A stretch of 64,000 nucleotides of DNA from Asanoa siamensis (lineage in GTDB: Bacteria; Actinomycetota; Actinomycetes; Mycobacteriales; Micromonosporaceae). The position numbers were made by a program, and so were the translations under genes. Each line of letters starts with the position of its first letter. The stretch's first letter is position 1. Below, one piece after another: positions 25,907 through 34,331 of the stretch. The DNA is taken from contig NZ_BONE01000011.1 in NCBI RefSeq assembly GCF_016862555.1, positions 1 to 64,000 on the forward strand, read 5' to 3'. The notes below the pieces were generated by a model. The model made no database searches. It worked only from the letters and a program-made list of their open reading frames with translations, and was not told where the DNA came from.

Positions 25907-27048
25907 GGCAGGTGACCCGGCCAGGCGCCGGCGGTCTGCTGCGGTGGCTGCGGTGGCGGCGGCGCCGCCTGCTGCCGGGGCGCCACCGACGGCAGCGGCA
26001 CGGCGGTCATCAGCCGCGCGACGATGTGGTCAGCCGGCACGTCGTCGGCCAGCGCGTCGTAGCTGAGCACCAGCCGGTGGCGCAGGATGTCGGGCGCGAT
26101 GTCCTGGACGTCCTGCGGCAGCACGTAGTCCCGGCCGCGGAGCAGGGCCAGCGCCCGGGCCGCCCGGACGATGCCGAGCGAGGCGCGCGGGCTCGCGCCG
26201 TATTGAATGAGCTGGGCGACGTCCGGCACCCCCGAGTCGGCCGGGTTGCGGGTGGCGAGCACCAGCCGGACCGTGTAGTCGACCAGCGCGTTGTGCACGA
26301 ACACGCCGTCGGCCTTGGCCTGCAGCATGACGAGGTCGGCCGGGCTGAACACGACGGCCGGCTCGGGCGGCTTGACGCCCATCCGGTAGACGATCTCGCG
26401 CTCCTCGGCGTCGGTCGGGTAGCCGACCAGGATCTTCATCAGGAACCGGTCGCGCTGGGCCTCGGGCAGGGGGTAGACGCCCTCCTGCTCGATCGGGTTC
26501 TGGGTGGCCATGACCAGGAACGGGTTGGGGACCCGGTGGGTCTCGCCGCCGATCGACACCTGCTGCTCGGACATCACCTCGAGCAGCGCCGACTGGACCT
26601 TGGCCGGCGCCCGGTTGATCTCGTCGGCGAGCAGGAAGTTGACGAACACCGGCCCGAGCTCGACGTCGAACTTCTCGCTCGACTGGCGGTAGATCCGGGT
26701 GCCGACCAGGTCGGCGGGAACCAGGTCGGGGGTGAACTGGATCCGGGAGAAGGTGCCGCCGACGACGGTGGCCAGCGTCTCGACGGCGAGCGTCTTGGCC
26801 ACACCGGGCACGCCCTCCAGCAGGCAGTGACCGCGGGCCAGCAGCGCGACGAACATCCGCTCGACCATCCGGTCCTGGCCGACGATCACCCGCTTGACCT
26901 CGAACAGGGCCCGTTCCAGCAGCGTCGCGTCCTGGGCGGGGGTCGTCGTGGCCGGCGGGTCACCGGGCTGCCCACCGGTCGGCATGACCGGCCCCGCGCC
27001 GTTGGCGGCGTCGGGTCGCGGAGCGTCGGGTGCGGTCGGCTGGGCCAC
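25903..27048 (-). CDS. MoxR-family AAA+ ATPase
   Basis: The 381-residue ATPase has Walker A LLEGVPGVAKTLA, Walker B FLLADEINRAP, sensor-1 FLVMATQNPIEQEG and the C-terminal lid with ASPRASLGIVRAARALALL. MoxR ATPases act as chaperone-like remodelers for metal-centre or surface complexes. I start at GTG 27046-27048 because GGAGG lies just upstream (CTCCAC on the plus strand) and the region before it is not conserved in character. The first 55 residues and the last 25 are Pro/Gln/Ala-rich and disordered. It is the first gene of the operon with DUF58 and VWA. Confidence 0.93.
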   Translation of the reverse strand: MAQPTAPDAPRPDAANGAGPVMPTGGQPGDPPATTTPAQDATLLERALFEVKRVIVGQDRMVERMFVALLARGHCLLEGVPGVAKTLAVETLATVVGGTFSRIQFTPDLVPADLVGTRIYRQSSEKFDVELGPVFVNFLLADEINRAPAKVQSALLEVMSEQQVSIGGETHRVPNPFLVMATQNPIEQEGVYPLPEAQRDRFLMKILVGYPTDAEEREIVYRMGVKPPEPAVVFSPADLVMLQAKADGVFVHNALVDYTVRLVLATRNPADSGVPDVAQLIQYGASPRASLGIVRAARALALLRGRDYVLPQDVQDIAPDILRHRLVLSYDALADDVPADHIVARLMTAVPLPSVAPRQQAAPPPPQPPQQTAGAWPGHLP

Positions 27049-27260
27049 GGGTCCTCCACAGTCGCGTGAATCGGCGTACCTCATTCTGGTAGCCGAACCT
27101 GGGAACGCGCTCAGTTTGTCGGTGCGGCGCCGGGCGCGCCGCAACAAAGCCTTGCATGCCGCGCCGCGCGCCGTGTGGGCAGAACCGGATTCCGCTGTCC
27201 GCGACGCTCCGGGAGACACCGGTAGACAAAGAGGGGAACGTCACGTGTACGATTCCTCCA

Positions 27261-27292
27261 CGCCGGGCGACTTCCCCCGTGGTCGCCCGGCG
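27261..27292. promoter_or_regulatory. Perfect 11-base stem-loop in the leader of the small zinc-protein gene
   Basis: CGCCGGGCGAC (27261-27271) pairs exactly with GTCGCCCGGCG (27282-27292) around a 10-base loop TTCCCCCGTG. It lies 27 bases before the small gene at 27319 and 213 bases from the start of moxR. It is too far from any gene end to be an ordinary terminator, so it may be a leader structure or attenuator, or a palindromic protein site. It is followed by TCATCTCTTT, a weak pyrimidine run. Confidence 0.45.
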
Positions 27293-27318
27293 CTCATCTC
27301 TTTCGTAGACTTCGCCCG

Positions 27319-27516
27319 GTGGATGCCGAGCTCGAGCCCGTGTGCTCCGCCAAGGGCTGCCGGCGGGAAGCCGCCTACGAGATCCGGTGGAACAACCCGA
27401 AGATCCATCCGCCCGAGCGGCGGAAGGTCTGGCTCGCCTGTGCGGAGCACCGCGAGAGTCTCGCCGACTTCCTCGACCGACGCGGCTTCCTTCGCGAGGT
27501 GGCGCCCTTCCGGTGA
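27319..27516 (+). CDS. Small zinc-binding protein (acetone-carboxylase-like annotation)
   Basis: The 65-residue protein has a CSAKGC pair near the N-terminus and a CAEHRE motif near residue 41, together a likely four-ligand zinc site. Between them lies EIRWNNPKIHPPERRKVWL. Very similar small proteins are widespread in actinomycetes, often labelled acetone carboxylase without evidence. It is cytosolic and lies 18 bases upstream of a PH-domain gene, so co-transcription is likely. The start is ATG 27319; an upstream GTG at 27316 is possible. Confidence 0.8.
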   Translation: MDAELEPVCSAKGCRREAAYEIRWNNPKIHPPERRKVWLACAEHRESLADFLDRRGFLREVAPFR

Positions 27517-27534
27517 TCCCCTACCCTCATAGGG

Positions 27535-28047
27535 GTGGATATCGCCGCTGCCGGGCCGACCAGCCCTCTCGAGCCCTGGCCCGACACCGTCGACTGGCAG
27601 CCCGTCTCGCGCGACCTCATCTGGGTCGAGCTGATCCGCTGGGGCATGGGCGCCGCGGCCATGTTGATCCCGCTGGGCATCCTCTGGGGCATCTTCGGGG
27701 TGTGGCCGCTCGGCCTCGCCTTCGTCGTCGTACTCGTGCTGATGCTCTGGCGGTTCTGGTCGATCTTCCGGGCCGTGCGCGCCTGGGGGTACGCCGAGCG
27801 CGACCACGACCTGCTGGTCCGGCACGGCCTGGTGGTCCGCCGGCTGTCGATCGTCCCGTACGCCCGGATGCAGTTCGTCGACGTCAGCGCCGGTCCGCTG
27901 GAGCGCGCGTTCAACCTGGCCACCGTCCAGTTGCACACCGCCGCGGCGGCCAGCGACGCGCGGGTGCCCGGGTTGCGCCCGACCGAGGCGTCCCGGCTGC
28001 GTGACCGGCTGACCGCGCTCGGCGAAGACCGGGCCGAGGGGCTGTAG
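27535..28047 (+). CDS. Bacterial PH-domain membrane protein (YdbS-like)
   Basis: The 170-residue protein has two adjacent membrane helices (about 37-55 and 58-78) followed by a bPH_2 domain with LLVRHGLVVRRLSIVPYARMQFVDVSAGPLERAFNLATVQ split over residues 95-135. This layout is that of YdbS. The start is a GTG at 27535. The following gene, two bases after the stop, encodes the larger YdbT-type partner, so they form an envelope pair. In Bacillus the YdbS/YdbT pair protects against a competitor's antimicrobial; the role here is unknown. Confidence 0.9.
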   Translation: MDIAAAGPTSPLEPWPDTVDWQPVSRDLIWVELIRWGMGAAAMLIPLGILWGIFGVWPLGLAFVVVLVLMLWRFWSIFRAVRAWGYAERDHDLLVRHGLVVRRLSIVPYARMQFVDVSAGPLERAFNLATVQLHTAAAASDARVPGLRPTEASRLRDRLTALGEDRAEGL

Positions 28048-28049
28048 CG

Positions 28050-29453
28050 GTGGAGGTCATCGGCGAAGAGCCCCGGCGCCGGCTCCACCCGCTGAGCCCG
28101 TTGCTGCACGGCGCCAAGGCGCTCGTGGTGATCGTCGTGGCGCTCTCCTGGCAGACGCTGCGCGAGGTCGGCCTCGGGTTCTTCGCGCTCATGGTGCTGG
28201 TCGTGGTGATCGGCGCGGTGATCATGTCGGTGGTGAGCTGGTACAACACCGGTTACCACGTCGTCGGGCACGAGCTTCGGGTGTACGAAGGCCTGCTGTG
28301 GCGGCGCACCCGGGCGATCCCGCTCGAGCGACTGCAGTCCGTGGAGGTCGTCCGCCCGCTGCTGGCGCAGGTCACCGGGCTCGCCGAGCTCCGCCTCGAG
28401 GTGGTCGGCGGCGGCAAGACCGAGGCGCCGCTGGCCTATCTGTCGGTGGCCGACGCGACCGTGCTGCGCGACCGGCTGCTGGCCATCGCGCGCGGGGTGT
28501 CCGACGTCGTCCCCGCCGAGGGAGCCGCGCCGGTGGTGGGGCCGTCGCGCGTACCCGGTGATGGCCCTGTGCTGCTCGCCGTGCGTAACCGGGACCTGGT
28601 GATCAGCCAGCTCCTCACGCCGCAGGCCCTGTTCCTGCCGATCGGTGTCGCGTTCGTGGTGGTGCAGTTCGCGTTCGACCCCTCGTGGTCGTTCATCGGC
28701 GTCGCGAGCACGCTGACCGCGATCGCCGGTGTGCTGCTGCAGCCGGTGCGGCGGGTGCTCAGCGACTGGAACTTCCGGCTCCGGCACGGCGACCGGGCGC
28801 TGCGGCTGCGGTTCGGGCTGCTCGAGACGCGGTCACAGACGGTGCCGGTCGACCGGGTGCAGGGCGTGACCGCGACCTGGCCGCTGCTCTGGCGCGGGCA
28901 CCGCTGGCTGCGGCTGACCCTCGACGTGGCCGGGGTGGCCGGCCAGGACACCAGCGGTGGGGGCAACGAGACCGACCGCCTGCTGCCGGTGGGTACGGCC
29001 GACGAGGCGGAGCGGGTCGCCGGCATCGTGCTGCCCGGGGTGCGACTGGACGCGCTCGCGTTCGTGCCGCCACCGCCGCGGACCCGGTGGTTCCATCCGC
29101 TGGCCCAGCCCCGGCTCGGCGTGACGCTGACCGACCGGATCGTGGCGACCCGCGACGGACTGTTGACCCGGACCGTGCTGATGGTCCCGTATGCCCGGAT
29201 CCAGAGCGTACGCGTGGTCCAGGGGCCGCTGCAGCGGCTGCTCGGGGTCGCCACCGTCTACGCCGACACGGCGCGCGGGCGGTCGGCGGCGCTGCGGGAC
29301 CGCGACCTGGCCGAGGCGTGGCGGCTCGCCGACGACCTGGCCCGGCTCGGCCGGGCGGCACGGGCGGCCGCGCCCGACCGCGGCGGCGCGGTGGTCGTGC
29401 CGGCGCAGACCGTCGACCCGGCGGCGCCGCCGTTGCCCCAGCCCTCGGGCTGA
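28050..29453 (+). CDS. Bacterial PH-domain membrane protein (YdbT-like)
   Basis: The 467-residue protein carries three bPH_2-type segments: about 65-150 (LRVYEGLLWRRTRAIPLERLQ), 250-330 (LRLRFGLLETRSQTVPVDRVQ) and 360-440 (VATRDGLLTRTVLMVPYARIQ). Membrane helices precede the first two (about 23-65 and 190-232). The repeated LL.R...IP..R.Q core is diagnostic. The GTG start follows the YdbS-like gene by two bases. The C-terminal 30 residues are Ala/Pro-rich. Expected to form a membrane complex with the upstream protein. Confidence 0.9.
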   Translation: MEVIGEEPRRRLHPLSPLLHGAKALVVIVVALSWQTLREVGLGFFALMVLVVVIGAVIMSVVSWYNTGYHVVGHELRVYEGLLWRRTRAIPLERLQSVEVVRPLLAQVTGLAELRLEVVGGGKTEAPLAYLSVADATVLRDRLLAIARGVSDVVPAEGAAPVVGPSRVPGDGPVLLAVRNRDLVISQLLTPQALFLPIGVAFVVVQFAFDPSWSFIGVASTLTAIAGVLLQPVRRVLSDWNFRLRHGDRALRLRFGLLETRSQTVPVDRVQGVTATWPLLWRGHRWLRLTLDVAGVAGQDTSGGGNETDRLLPVGTADEAERVAGIVLPGVRLDALAFVPPPPRTRWFHPLAQPRLGVTLTDRIVATRDGLLTRTVLMVPYARIQSVRVVQGPLQRLLGVATVYADTARGRSAALRDRDLAEAWRLADDLARLGRAARAAAPDRGGAVVVPAQTVDPAAPPLPQPSG

Positions 29454-29528
29454 GCAGCGCATCCATGGTTGTCCACAGGTTGGCGGGGCTCGTAGCCTGA
29501 GCGTGGCGGAGCGCCTACGCTGTGGGTC

Positions 29529-29945
29529 ATGGAGCAGCAAGCGGACGCGCCCTTCGCACCGGGCCTGAGCTCGCGGGTGGAGCTGACCGTGACCGACTCC
29601 GACACCGCGCAGGCGGTCGGCTCCGGCGACGTGCCGGTGCTGGCCACGCCGCGGGTGCTGGCGTTGGTCGAGGCCGCGACCGTCGCCGCCACGGCGACCC
29701 GCATGCCCGCCGGCATGACGACGGTCGGCACCCGGGTCGAGCTCGACCACAAGCTACCCACGGCCATCGGCCGCACGGTCTACGCGGTGGCCCAGCTGGC
29801 CAAGGTGGACGGTCGCAAGCTCCTCTTCGAGGTGACGGTCAGCGACGGCCCGGGCAGCGACTCCGCCGTGGTGGCCGAGGGCCGGGTCGAGCGGATGCTG
29901 CTCGACCGCCACCGCTTCGTCGAGCGGGCCGTCGGCGAGTCATGA
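29529..29945 (+). CDS. Hotdog-fold thioesterase, FlK-like
   Basis: The 138-residue protein is a single hotdog domain: VELTVTDSDTAQAVGSGDVPVLATP, then ALVEAATVAATATRMPAGMTTVGTRVELDH and FEVTVSDG. This pattern matches fluoroacetyl-CoA thioesterase-like proteins, which hydrolyse short acyl-CoA. The catalytic Thr/Glu/His set is plausible here (ALVEAA Glu, ELDH His). It overlaps the MBL gene by 4 bases (ATGA). The true substrate cannot be read from the sequence; the family name should not be taken to mean fluoroacetate resistance. Confidence 0.85.
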   Translation: MEQQADAPFAPGLSSRVELTVTDSDTAQAVGSGDVPVLATPRVLALVEAATVAATATRMPAGMTTVGTRVELDHKLPTAIGRTVYAVAQLAKVDGRKLLFEVTVSDGPGSDSAVVAEGRVERMLLDRHRFVERAVGES

Positions 29946-30829
29946 GCTCCGCCGCACCGGCGTTCATCGAGATCGCCGACCGGGTCTTCGTGCTGCGCTA
30001 CCCGGTGTTCGACGTCAACGTGACGCTGGTGGTCGGCGACGAGGCGGCCGTCCTGGTCGACACGCTGTCGACCGCCGGCCAGGGTGCCGAGCTGGCCGCG
30101 GCGGCCCGGCGGGTGACCGGCGCGCCCTGGGCGATCGTCAACACCCACCACCATTTCGACCACGCGTTCGGCAACGCGGCGGTGGCGCTCCAGGGGCCGC
30201 CGCGCAGCGAGCCGTTCGCCACCTTCGCCGACCCCGACGCGCCGGCGCCGCCGGAGACGCGGGTCTGGGCCCACGAAGAGGCCGCGCGTCTGCTCGGCCA
30301 CGAGGAGACGGCCCGCCGGGTCGCCTGGGAGGCGGTCCGCGAGTCGCGGCCGGAGCTGGCCGACGAGGTGGCGGGCACGGCGCTGCTACCGCCCAACGAG
30401 CTGGTGCTCACCGACGCGGCCCTCGACCTGGGCGGCCGGGTGGTCACGCTGGCACACTACGGCCGCGGCCACACGGCGGGCGACCTGGTCGTGCACGTCC
30501 CCGACGCCGACGTGGTGGTGGCCGGCGACCTGGTGGAAGAGAGCGGCCCACCGGACTTCGGCGACTCCTACCCCCTGGAGTGGCCGGCCACGGTGGCGGC
30601 CCTGCTCCGCCTGACCACACCGGCGACGGTCGTGGTCCCGGGCCACGGGGCACCGGTGGGCCAGGGCTTCGTCACGGGCCAGCACGAGGAGCTGACGGAG
30701 CTGGAGTGGCTGATCCGCAACGGCCACGCGGAACGCGCGGACATCGAGGCCTTGACCAGACGAGCGCCGTTCGGCGCGGCGGCGCACGCGGCGATCAAAC
30801 GCGCCTACGCGACCCTCGACGGGTCCTGA
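29942..30829 (+). CDS. Metallo-beta-lactamase-fold hydrolase
   Basis: The 295-residue protein shows the metal motif NTHHHFDHAFG (HxHxDH-type), a glycine-rich HTAGDLVVHVP, a GDLVEE with the bridging Asp and VVPGHGAPVG with the final His. The N-terminus (VFVLRYPVFDVNVTLVVGDEAAVLVDT) is the usual MBL sandwich start. Such enzymes hydrolyse thioesters, lactones or related esters. Start ATG 29942 overlaps the thioesterase stop. The pairing with a hotdog thioesterase suggests shared acyl-thioester chemistry, an inference. Confidence 0.92.
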   Translation: MSSAAPAFIEIADRVFVLRYPVFDVNVTLVVGDEAAVLVDTLSTAGQGAELAAAARRVTGAPWAIVNTHHHFDHAFGNAAVALQGPPRSEPFATFADPDAPAPPETRVWAHEEAARLLGHEETARRVAWEAVRESRPELADEVAGTALLPPNELVLTDAALDLGGRVVTLAHYGRGHTAGDLVVHVPDADVVVAGDLVEESGPPDFGDSYPLEWPATVAALLRLTTPATVVVPGHGAPVGQGFVTGQHEELTELEWLIRNGHAERADIEALTRRAPFGAAAHAAIKRAYATLDGS

Positions 30830-30835
30830 CCCCAC

Positions 30836-31345
30836 GTGACCCCGCTGACGGAGGCGGTCGGTCTCTTCGCGACCAGGGAGGCCGGCTGGGACCCGGCGGA
30901 ACTCTCCGCCGAGCTGTCGCGCACGGGGTGGTCCGTCTTCCGGGAGGTCCCCACCCCGTACCCGTCCTGGCTGGCGAAGGACGGGCTGCGCCTCGCGATC
31001 CTCGCGGGATACGAAGGGCTCGGCCGGGTGGCCGTCCAGGTGGCGATCAAGGAATGGGCGGGCGACTGGTCGGCTCCCGAGTCGTCCTCCGAATACGTGC
31101 GCGCGGTCCTGTCGGGTTATCCGGCGCAGATCGACGAAGCGCGGCGGGTGGGCCGCGACCTGATCGCCGCCCTTTCCGCGCATCATGTCGTGGAGCCGGC
31201 GGCGTACGCGCGCGCGGACGAGACCTTCGCGTTCGTGTTCGCGGAGTCCTGGCGGATCGGGCGGGCGCTCCTGATCCTCGGGGTCGAGCACCTCGATCCC
31301 GATGACACACCGATCGAGCTGAACCTGTACGTCCGGCCGGCCTGA
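30836..31345 (+). CDS. Hypothetical protein, 169 residues
   Basis: No family is recognised. The protein is soluble and mixed alpha/beta, with SWLAKDGLRLAILAGYEGLGRV and FVFAESWRIGRALLILGVEHLDPDD as the most ordered parts. It starts with a GTG six bases after the MBL stop, and a hairpin terminator lies just past its own stop, so it is likely the last gene of the thioesterase-MBL operon. Confidence 0.7.
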   Translation: MTPLTEAVGLFATREAGWDPAELSAELSRTGWSVFREVPTPYPSWLAKDGLRLAILAGYEGLGRVAVQVAIKEWAGDWSAPESSSEYVRAVLSGYPAQIDEARRVGRDLIAALSAHHVVEPAAYARADETFAFVFAESWRIGRALLILGVEHLDPDDTPIELNLYVRPA

Positions 31346-31348
31346 GGC

Positions 31349-31374
31349 GCCCGGCGACCGCACGGCCGCCGGGC
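31349..31374. terminator. Bidirectional hairpin terminator
   Basis: GCCCGGCG (31349-31356) pairs exactly with CGCCGGGC (31367-31374) around a 10-base loop. It fills the 39-base gap between two convergent genes, the 30836-31345 gene and the LPMO gene. Confidence 0.75.
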
Positions 31375-31384
31375 ACCCACCGTG

Positions 31385-32494
31385 TCACGAACCGACGCAG
31401 CTGACCGTCGGCAGTGTGTTGGTGCCGCCATGGCTCGCGAGGAAGCCGAAGGTCGTCGTGCCCTCCGGCGCTACGGAGCCGTTCCAACTCACGTTGCGGA
31501 CGGTCACGTTCGTACCCGAGACCGTCGACGAGCCGTTCCAGACCTGCGATATGGACTGGCCGGACGGCCAGGCCCACGACGCTGTCCAGCCGCCGTACGT
31601 CCGGCTGCTGTGGTTCATGATCGTGACCTCGCCCTGGAATCCGCCGCTCCAGCTCCCGATGATCCGGTAGACCGCCATGCAGTCACCGCCCGGGCCGGTG
31701 GTGGGTCCCGTGGTCGGCCCGGTCGTGGGGCCGGTGGTCGGGCCCGTCGTCGGACCCGTGGTCGGGCCCGTCGTGGGGCCGCCGCCGTTCGGGCCGACGC
31801 CCGTCACCTGGCCGTTGCCGCCGTCGAAGACGACGTCGGAGCAGCCGAAGAAGTTCTCGTTGCTGTCGGACCGGACCCAGCGCGAGTAGATCAGATGCCG
31901 CCCGCTCTTGCCCGACGGCAGGTTGCCGCTGAAGTAGTAGTGCCCCTCGTTGGTGCCGACCCCACCGCTCTGCGGCGGGTTGGTCACCGTGAGGAACGGC
32001 GACGACTCCAGGTCGTTCCAGGCCAGCGGCCGGGTCGGGCTCCAGCTGTCCTTGGTGACGTAGAAATAGAACGTACCCGGGTGGTGGGCCCAGTTGCTGT
32101 ACTTGAAGTCGAACCGCGCCCCGGACGTCAGGTGGGTGAGCGGCCAGTCGTTGCGGGCGAGGTTGTAGGCGGCGAAGGTCGGGTTGCCGCCGCTGCACAG
32201 CTCACCGTCGTTGACGAAGCCGACGGTGCGGCCCGCGGCGTCCGAACGGAGGACGCTGAACCAGTTGTAGAGCGGGTTCGTGCCGCCCTGCTGGACCGCG
32301 GCGGTGCAGGCGGGGTTGTTGGGCCGGATGTCGCCCTGCGGCGACAGCCCGTCCTTCCAGCACAGGAAGGTACGGCTGCCCGGTGCCATCGGCGTGCCGT
32401 GGCCCTGCGCGGGCAGTTGGCTGACGACCGACACGAGTCCGGCGGCGAGCACGGCGGCGGCGCCGAGCACCGCCGCCCTGCGGATGAGTCTCAC
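31385..32494 (-). CDS. Secreted lytic polysaccharide monooxygenase (AA10) with CBM2
   Basis: The 369-residue protein is a copper enzyme that cuts chitin or cellulose oxidatively. A signal peptide (residues 1-31, RRAAVLGAAAVLAAGLVSVV then QLPAQG) exposes His32 in HGTPMAPGSRTFLCW as the N-terminal copper ligand. The second His is in SNWAHHPGTFYFYVTKDSW. A (PTTG)n linker of about seven units follows, then a family 2 carbohydrate-binding module (about 267-369) with conserved Trp and the CMAVYRI/SCVGS cysteines. Start is GTG 32492-32494 with GAGGAGCC upstream; longer in-frame starts would bury the signal peptide. The CBM2 fits either chitin or cellulose. It is divergent from a PfkB kinase gene. 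Confidence 0.94.
   Translation of the reverse strand: MRLIRRAAVLGAAAVLAAGLVSVVSQLPAQGHGTPMAPGSRTFLCWKDGLSPQGDIRPNNPACTAAVQQGGTNPLYNWFSVLRSDAAGRTVGFVNDGELCSGGNPTFAAYNLARNDWPLTHLTSGARFDFKYSNWAHHPGTFYFYVTKDSWSPTRPLAWNDLESSPFLTVTNPPQSGGVGTNEGHYYFSGNLPSGKSGRHLIYSRWVRSDSNENFFGCSDVVFDGGNGQVTGVGPNGGGPTTGPTTGPTTGPTTGPTTGPTTGPTTGPGGDCMAVYRIIGSWSGGFQGEVTIMNHSSRTYGGWTASWAWPSGQSISQVWNGSSTVSGTNVTVRNVSWNGSVAPEGTTTFGFLASHGGTNTLPTVSCVGS
31692..31781 (-). repeat. 12-base repeat encoding the PTTG linker
   Basis: About seven tandem 12-base units code for GPTT repeats that join the LPMO catalytic domain to its CBM2. Third-base variation between units shows selection for the peptide rather than recent DNA slippage. 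Confidence 0.85.
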
Positions 32495-32585
32495 GGGTTG
32501 GCTCCTCGGGGAGTCGGCGCGCACGGGCGCGCCGTTGTCGACTCGGGGAGCGCGGGCTCGCGGGCATGCCGCAGCACGCGCATGA

Positions 32586-32600
32586 CCCACCAGTGGTGGG
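32586..32600. promoter_or_regulatory. CCCACCA-G-TGGTGGG palindrome between LPMO and PfkB genes
   Basis: Seven-base arms meet around a single G at 32586-32600. The site lies about 92 bases upstream of the LPMO start and 91 bases upstream of the PfkB start, midway between divergent promoters. A shared sugar-responsive repressor site is a reasonable guess. It is not a DasR-type site by its sequence. Confidence 0.45.
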
Positions 32601-32690
32601 CGGCGCCACCCGCGTGTGCATTGCCCGGCATGGATATGTGACCACGACATGGTGCGCGGCGGCAAGAGCCGCGCTGACAAGATGCACACC

Positions 32691-33623
32691 ATGGGTTATG
32701 CGGTGGTCCTCGGCGAGGCGTTGATCGACCTGCTCGACGGCGAGTGCGCCGGCGAACGGGTGTTCCGGCAGGCGATCGGCGGCGCGCCGTTCAACGTCTC
32801 GGTCGGCGTGGCCCGGCTCGGCGGCGAGGTGTCGTTCGCGGGGTCGGTCGGCGACGACGCGCTCGGCTCCCGGATCGTGGACTTCCTGACCGAGGCCGGC
32901 GTGGGCGGCCGCGCCCTCGTCCGGGTGCCGGTGCCGACCACGCTCGCCGTAGCCACCTTCACCGGCGCCGACCCCGAGTTCCGCTTCTACGGCTCGCCAC
33001 CGTCGTACGCGCTGCTCCGCGACGTCCCACGCGACCTGGTGGCCGGCGCGGCGGTCGTCTACTGCGGGTCGATCGTGCTGCTGCACCCCGAGTTCCTCGC
33101 GGCCGCGCGCACGGTCTGGGCGGCGACCACCGGCCTGCGGGTGTTCGACCCCAACGTGCGCCCGACGCTGCTGCCGACCCCCGCCGACGTCGACGGCCTG
33201 CGTACCGTGGTCGAGGAGTTCGCCGCGACCGCCGACCTCGTGAAGCTCAGCCACGCGGACGCCGCCGTGCTCTATCCCGGCTTGTCGCTGTCGTCGGTGG
33301 CCGGCGACCTGCTCTCGCTCGGCGCGGGCGCGGTCGTGGTCACCCGCGGCCCGGCCGGGGCGCTGGTCGCGGTCGGTGACGACCGGGTCGAGCTGCCGGC
33401 CCCGGTGGTCGAGGCGATCGACGCGACCGGCGCGGGCGACTCGGTGATGGCGGCGCTGATCGCCGGCCTGCTCGCCACCGGGCGTCCGGCCACAGTGGAC
33501 GTCTGGTCACGCCACGTGTCGTACGCGTTGCGGGTTGCCGGGCTCGTCTGCGAGCGACCCGGGGGAGCGGTGGCCATGCCGACCCGGGCGGAGGTGGCGG
33601 CGCGCTACGGTTCGGACGCATGA
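32691..33623 (+). CDS. PfkB-family carbohydrate kinase
   Basis: The 310-residue kinase has the PfkB N-terminal GEALIDLLDG and IGGAPFNVSVGVARLGGEV, and the C-terminal catalytic motif EAIDATGAGDSVMAALIAGLL with the base Asp. VVTRGPAGALV precedes it. The family includes fructokinases; the short GG-APFNV motif fits that group. ATG 32691 is preferred; ATG 32682 adds three residues. It is divergent from the LPMO gene and overlaps the following gene by four bases (ATGA). The sugar cannot be fixed from sequence. Confidence 0.9.
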   Translation: MGYAVVLGEALIDLLDGECAGERVFRQAIGGAPFNVSVGVARLGGEVSFAGSVGDDALGSRIVDFLTEAGVGGRALVRVPVPTTLAVATFTGADPEFRFYGSPPSYALLRDVPRDLVAGAAVVYCGSIVLLHPEFLAAARTVWAATTGLRVFDPNVRPTLLPTPADVDGLRTVVEEFAATADLVKLSHADAAVLYPGLSLSSVAGDLLSLGAGAVVVTRGPAGALVAVGDDRVELPAPVVEAIDATGAGDSVMAALIAGLLATGRPATVDVWSRHVSYALRVAGLVCERPGGAVAMPTRAEVAARYGSDA

Positions 33624-34270
33624 GCCAGTCGTACTTCTCCGACCCGGGCCGGCACGCCGCCCTCCTCGACGACCTGCCCGCCGACCCGACGGTCTTCCCC
33701 GGCGGGCCCGGCCCTGACTGGCGCCGCGTCGCCGATCTGCTCGACGCCGACCAGGAGCGCTGGCCCGGCCGGCCGCTGTCGGAGCCGCGCCCGCGCCCGG
33801 TGGGCGCTTCGAGCAGGGCCACCGCGCTGCTCTCCGTCGCCGCCCTGCGCCGCGGCGGGGTTCCGGCCCGCTGCCGGATCGGCTTCACCAGGGGGTACGC
33901 GCCGGCGGTGGTCGTCACCCGACCCGGCGGGTCGGAGTCCTTCGGGCCGGACGGTTTCGTGCTCGCCGGCGAGGTGTGGCTGGCCTGGCGCGACGGCACG
34001 CTCGACGCGACCCGGTTCGGCGGCGCCGCCGCGGTGCGGGACGCGGTGCTGCGCGACCTCGCGTACGCCAATCGCGACGAACTGCCCTTGTCCGAGACCT
34101 GGGGCCCGATGGGCCCGGACCTGGTCGGCGACCTCGACTTGGTCGACGACCTGGCGGCCCTGCTGGTGGCGGCGTTCCTCCGCGACGACGTGGCCGAGCG
34201 GGAACTGGCCGAGCGCTACGCCAGCGACCACCGCGTCCGCCCGCCGCGCGACCTCGCGCCGGTGGCCTAG
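33620..34270 (+). CDS. Transglutaminase-like protein, degenerate
   Basis: The 216-residue protein has SRATALLSVAALRRGGVPARCRIGFTRGY, the same order (alpha helix then GVPAR.R.GF) found in bacterial transglutaminase-like proteins. It ends like them, with SETWGPMGPDLVGDLDLVDDLAALL. The catalytic His region, usually an acidic HxW/D segment, is not evident (SESFGPDGFVLAGEVWLAW replaces it), and a normal core Cys is not obvious. It may be a non-enzymatic relative. It overlaps the PfkB gene by four bases. Confidence 0.65.
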   Translation: MSQSYFSDPGRHAALLDDLPADPTVFPGGPGPDWRRVADLLDADQERWPGRPLSEPRPRPVGASSRATALLSVAALRRGGVPARCRIGFTRGYAPAVVVTRPGGSESFGPDGFVLAGEVWLAWRDGTLDATRFGGAAAVRDAVLRDLAYANRDELPLSETWGPMGPDLVGDLDLVDDLAALLVAAFLRDDVAERELAERYASDHRVRPPRDLAPVA

Positions 34271-34331
34271 CGAGCCGGCGGGGGCCGAACGGGCGACGCG
34301 CGTGCCGCGGGGTGTCGGCGACAATCCTCCG

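Noticed and set aside
29529-29945. Fluoroacetate resistance gene
   Set aside because: Only the general hotdog family can be read from the sequence; no fluorinase or related genes are present.
31692-31781. Independent regulatory repeat
   Set aside because: The 12-base units lie in frame in the LPMO gene and code for a normal PTTG linker.
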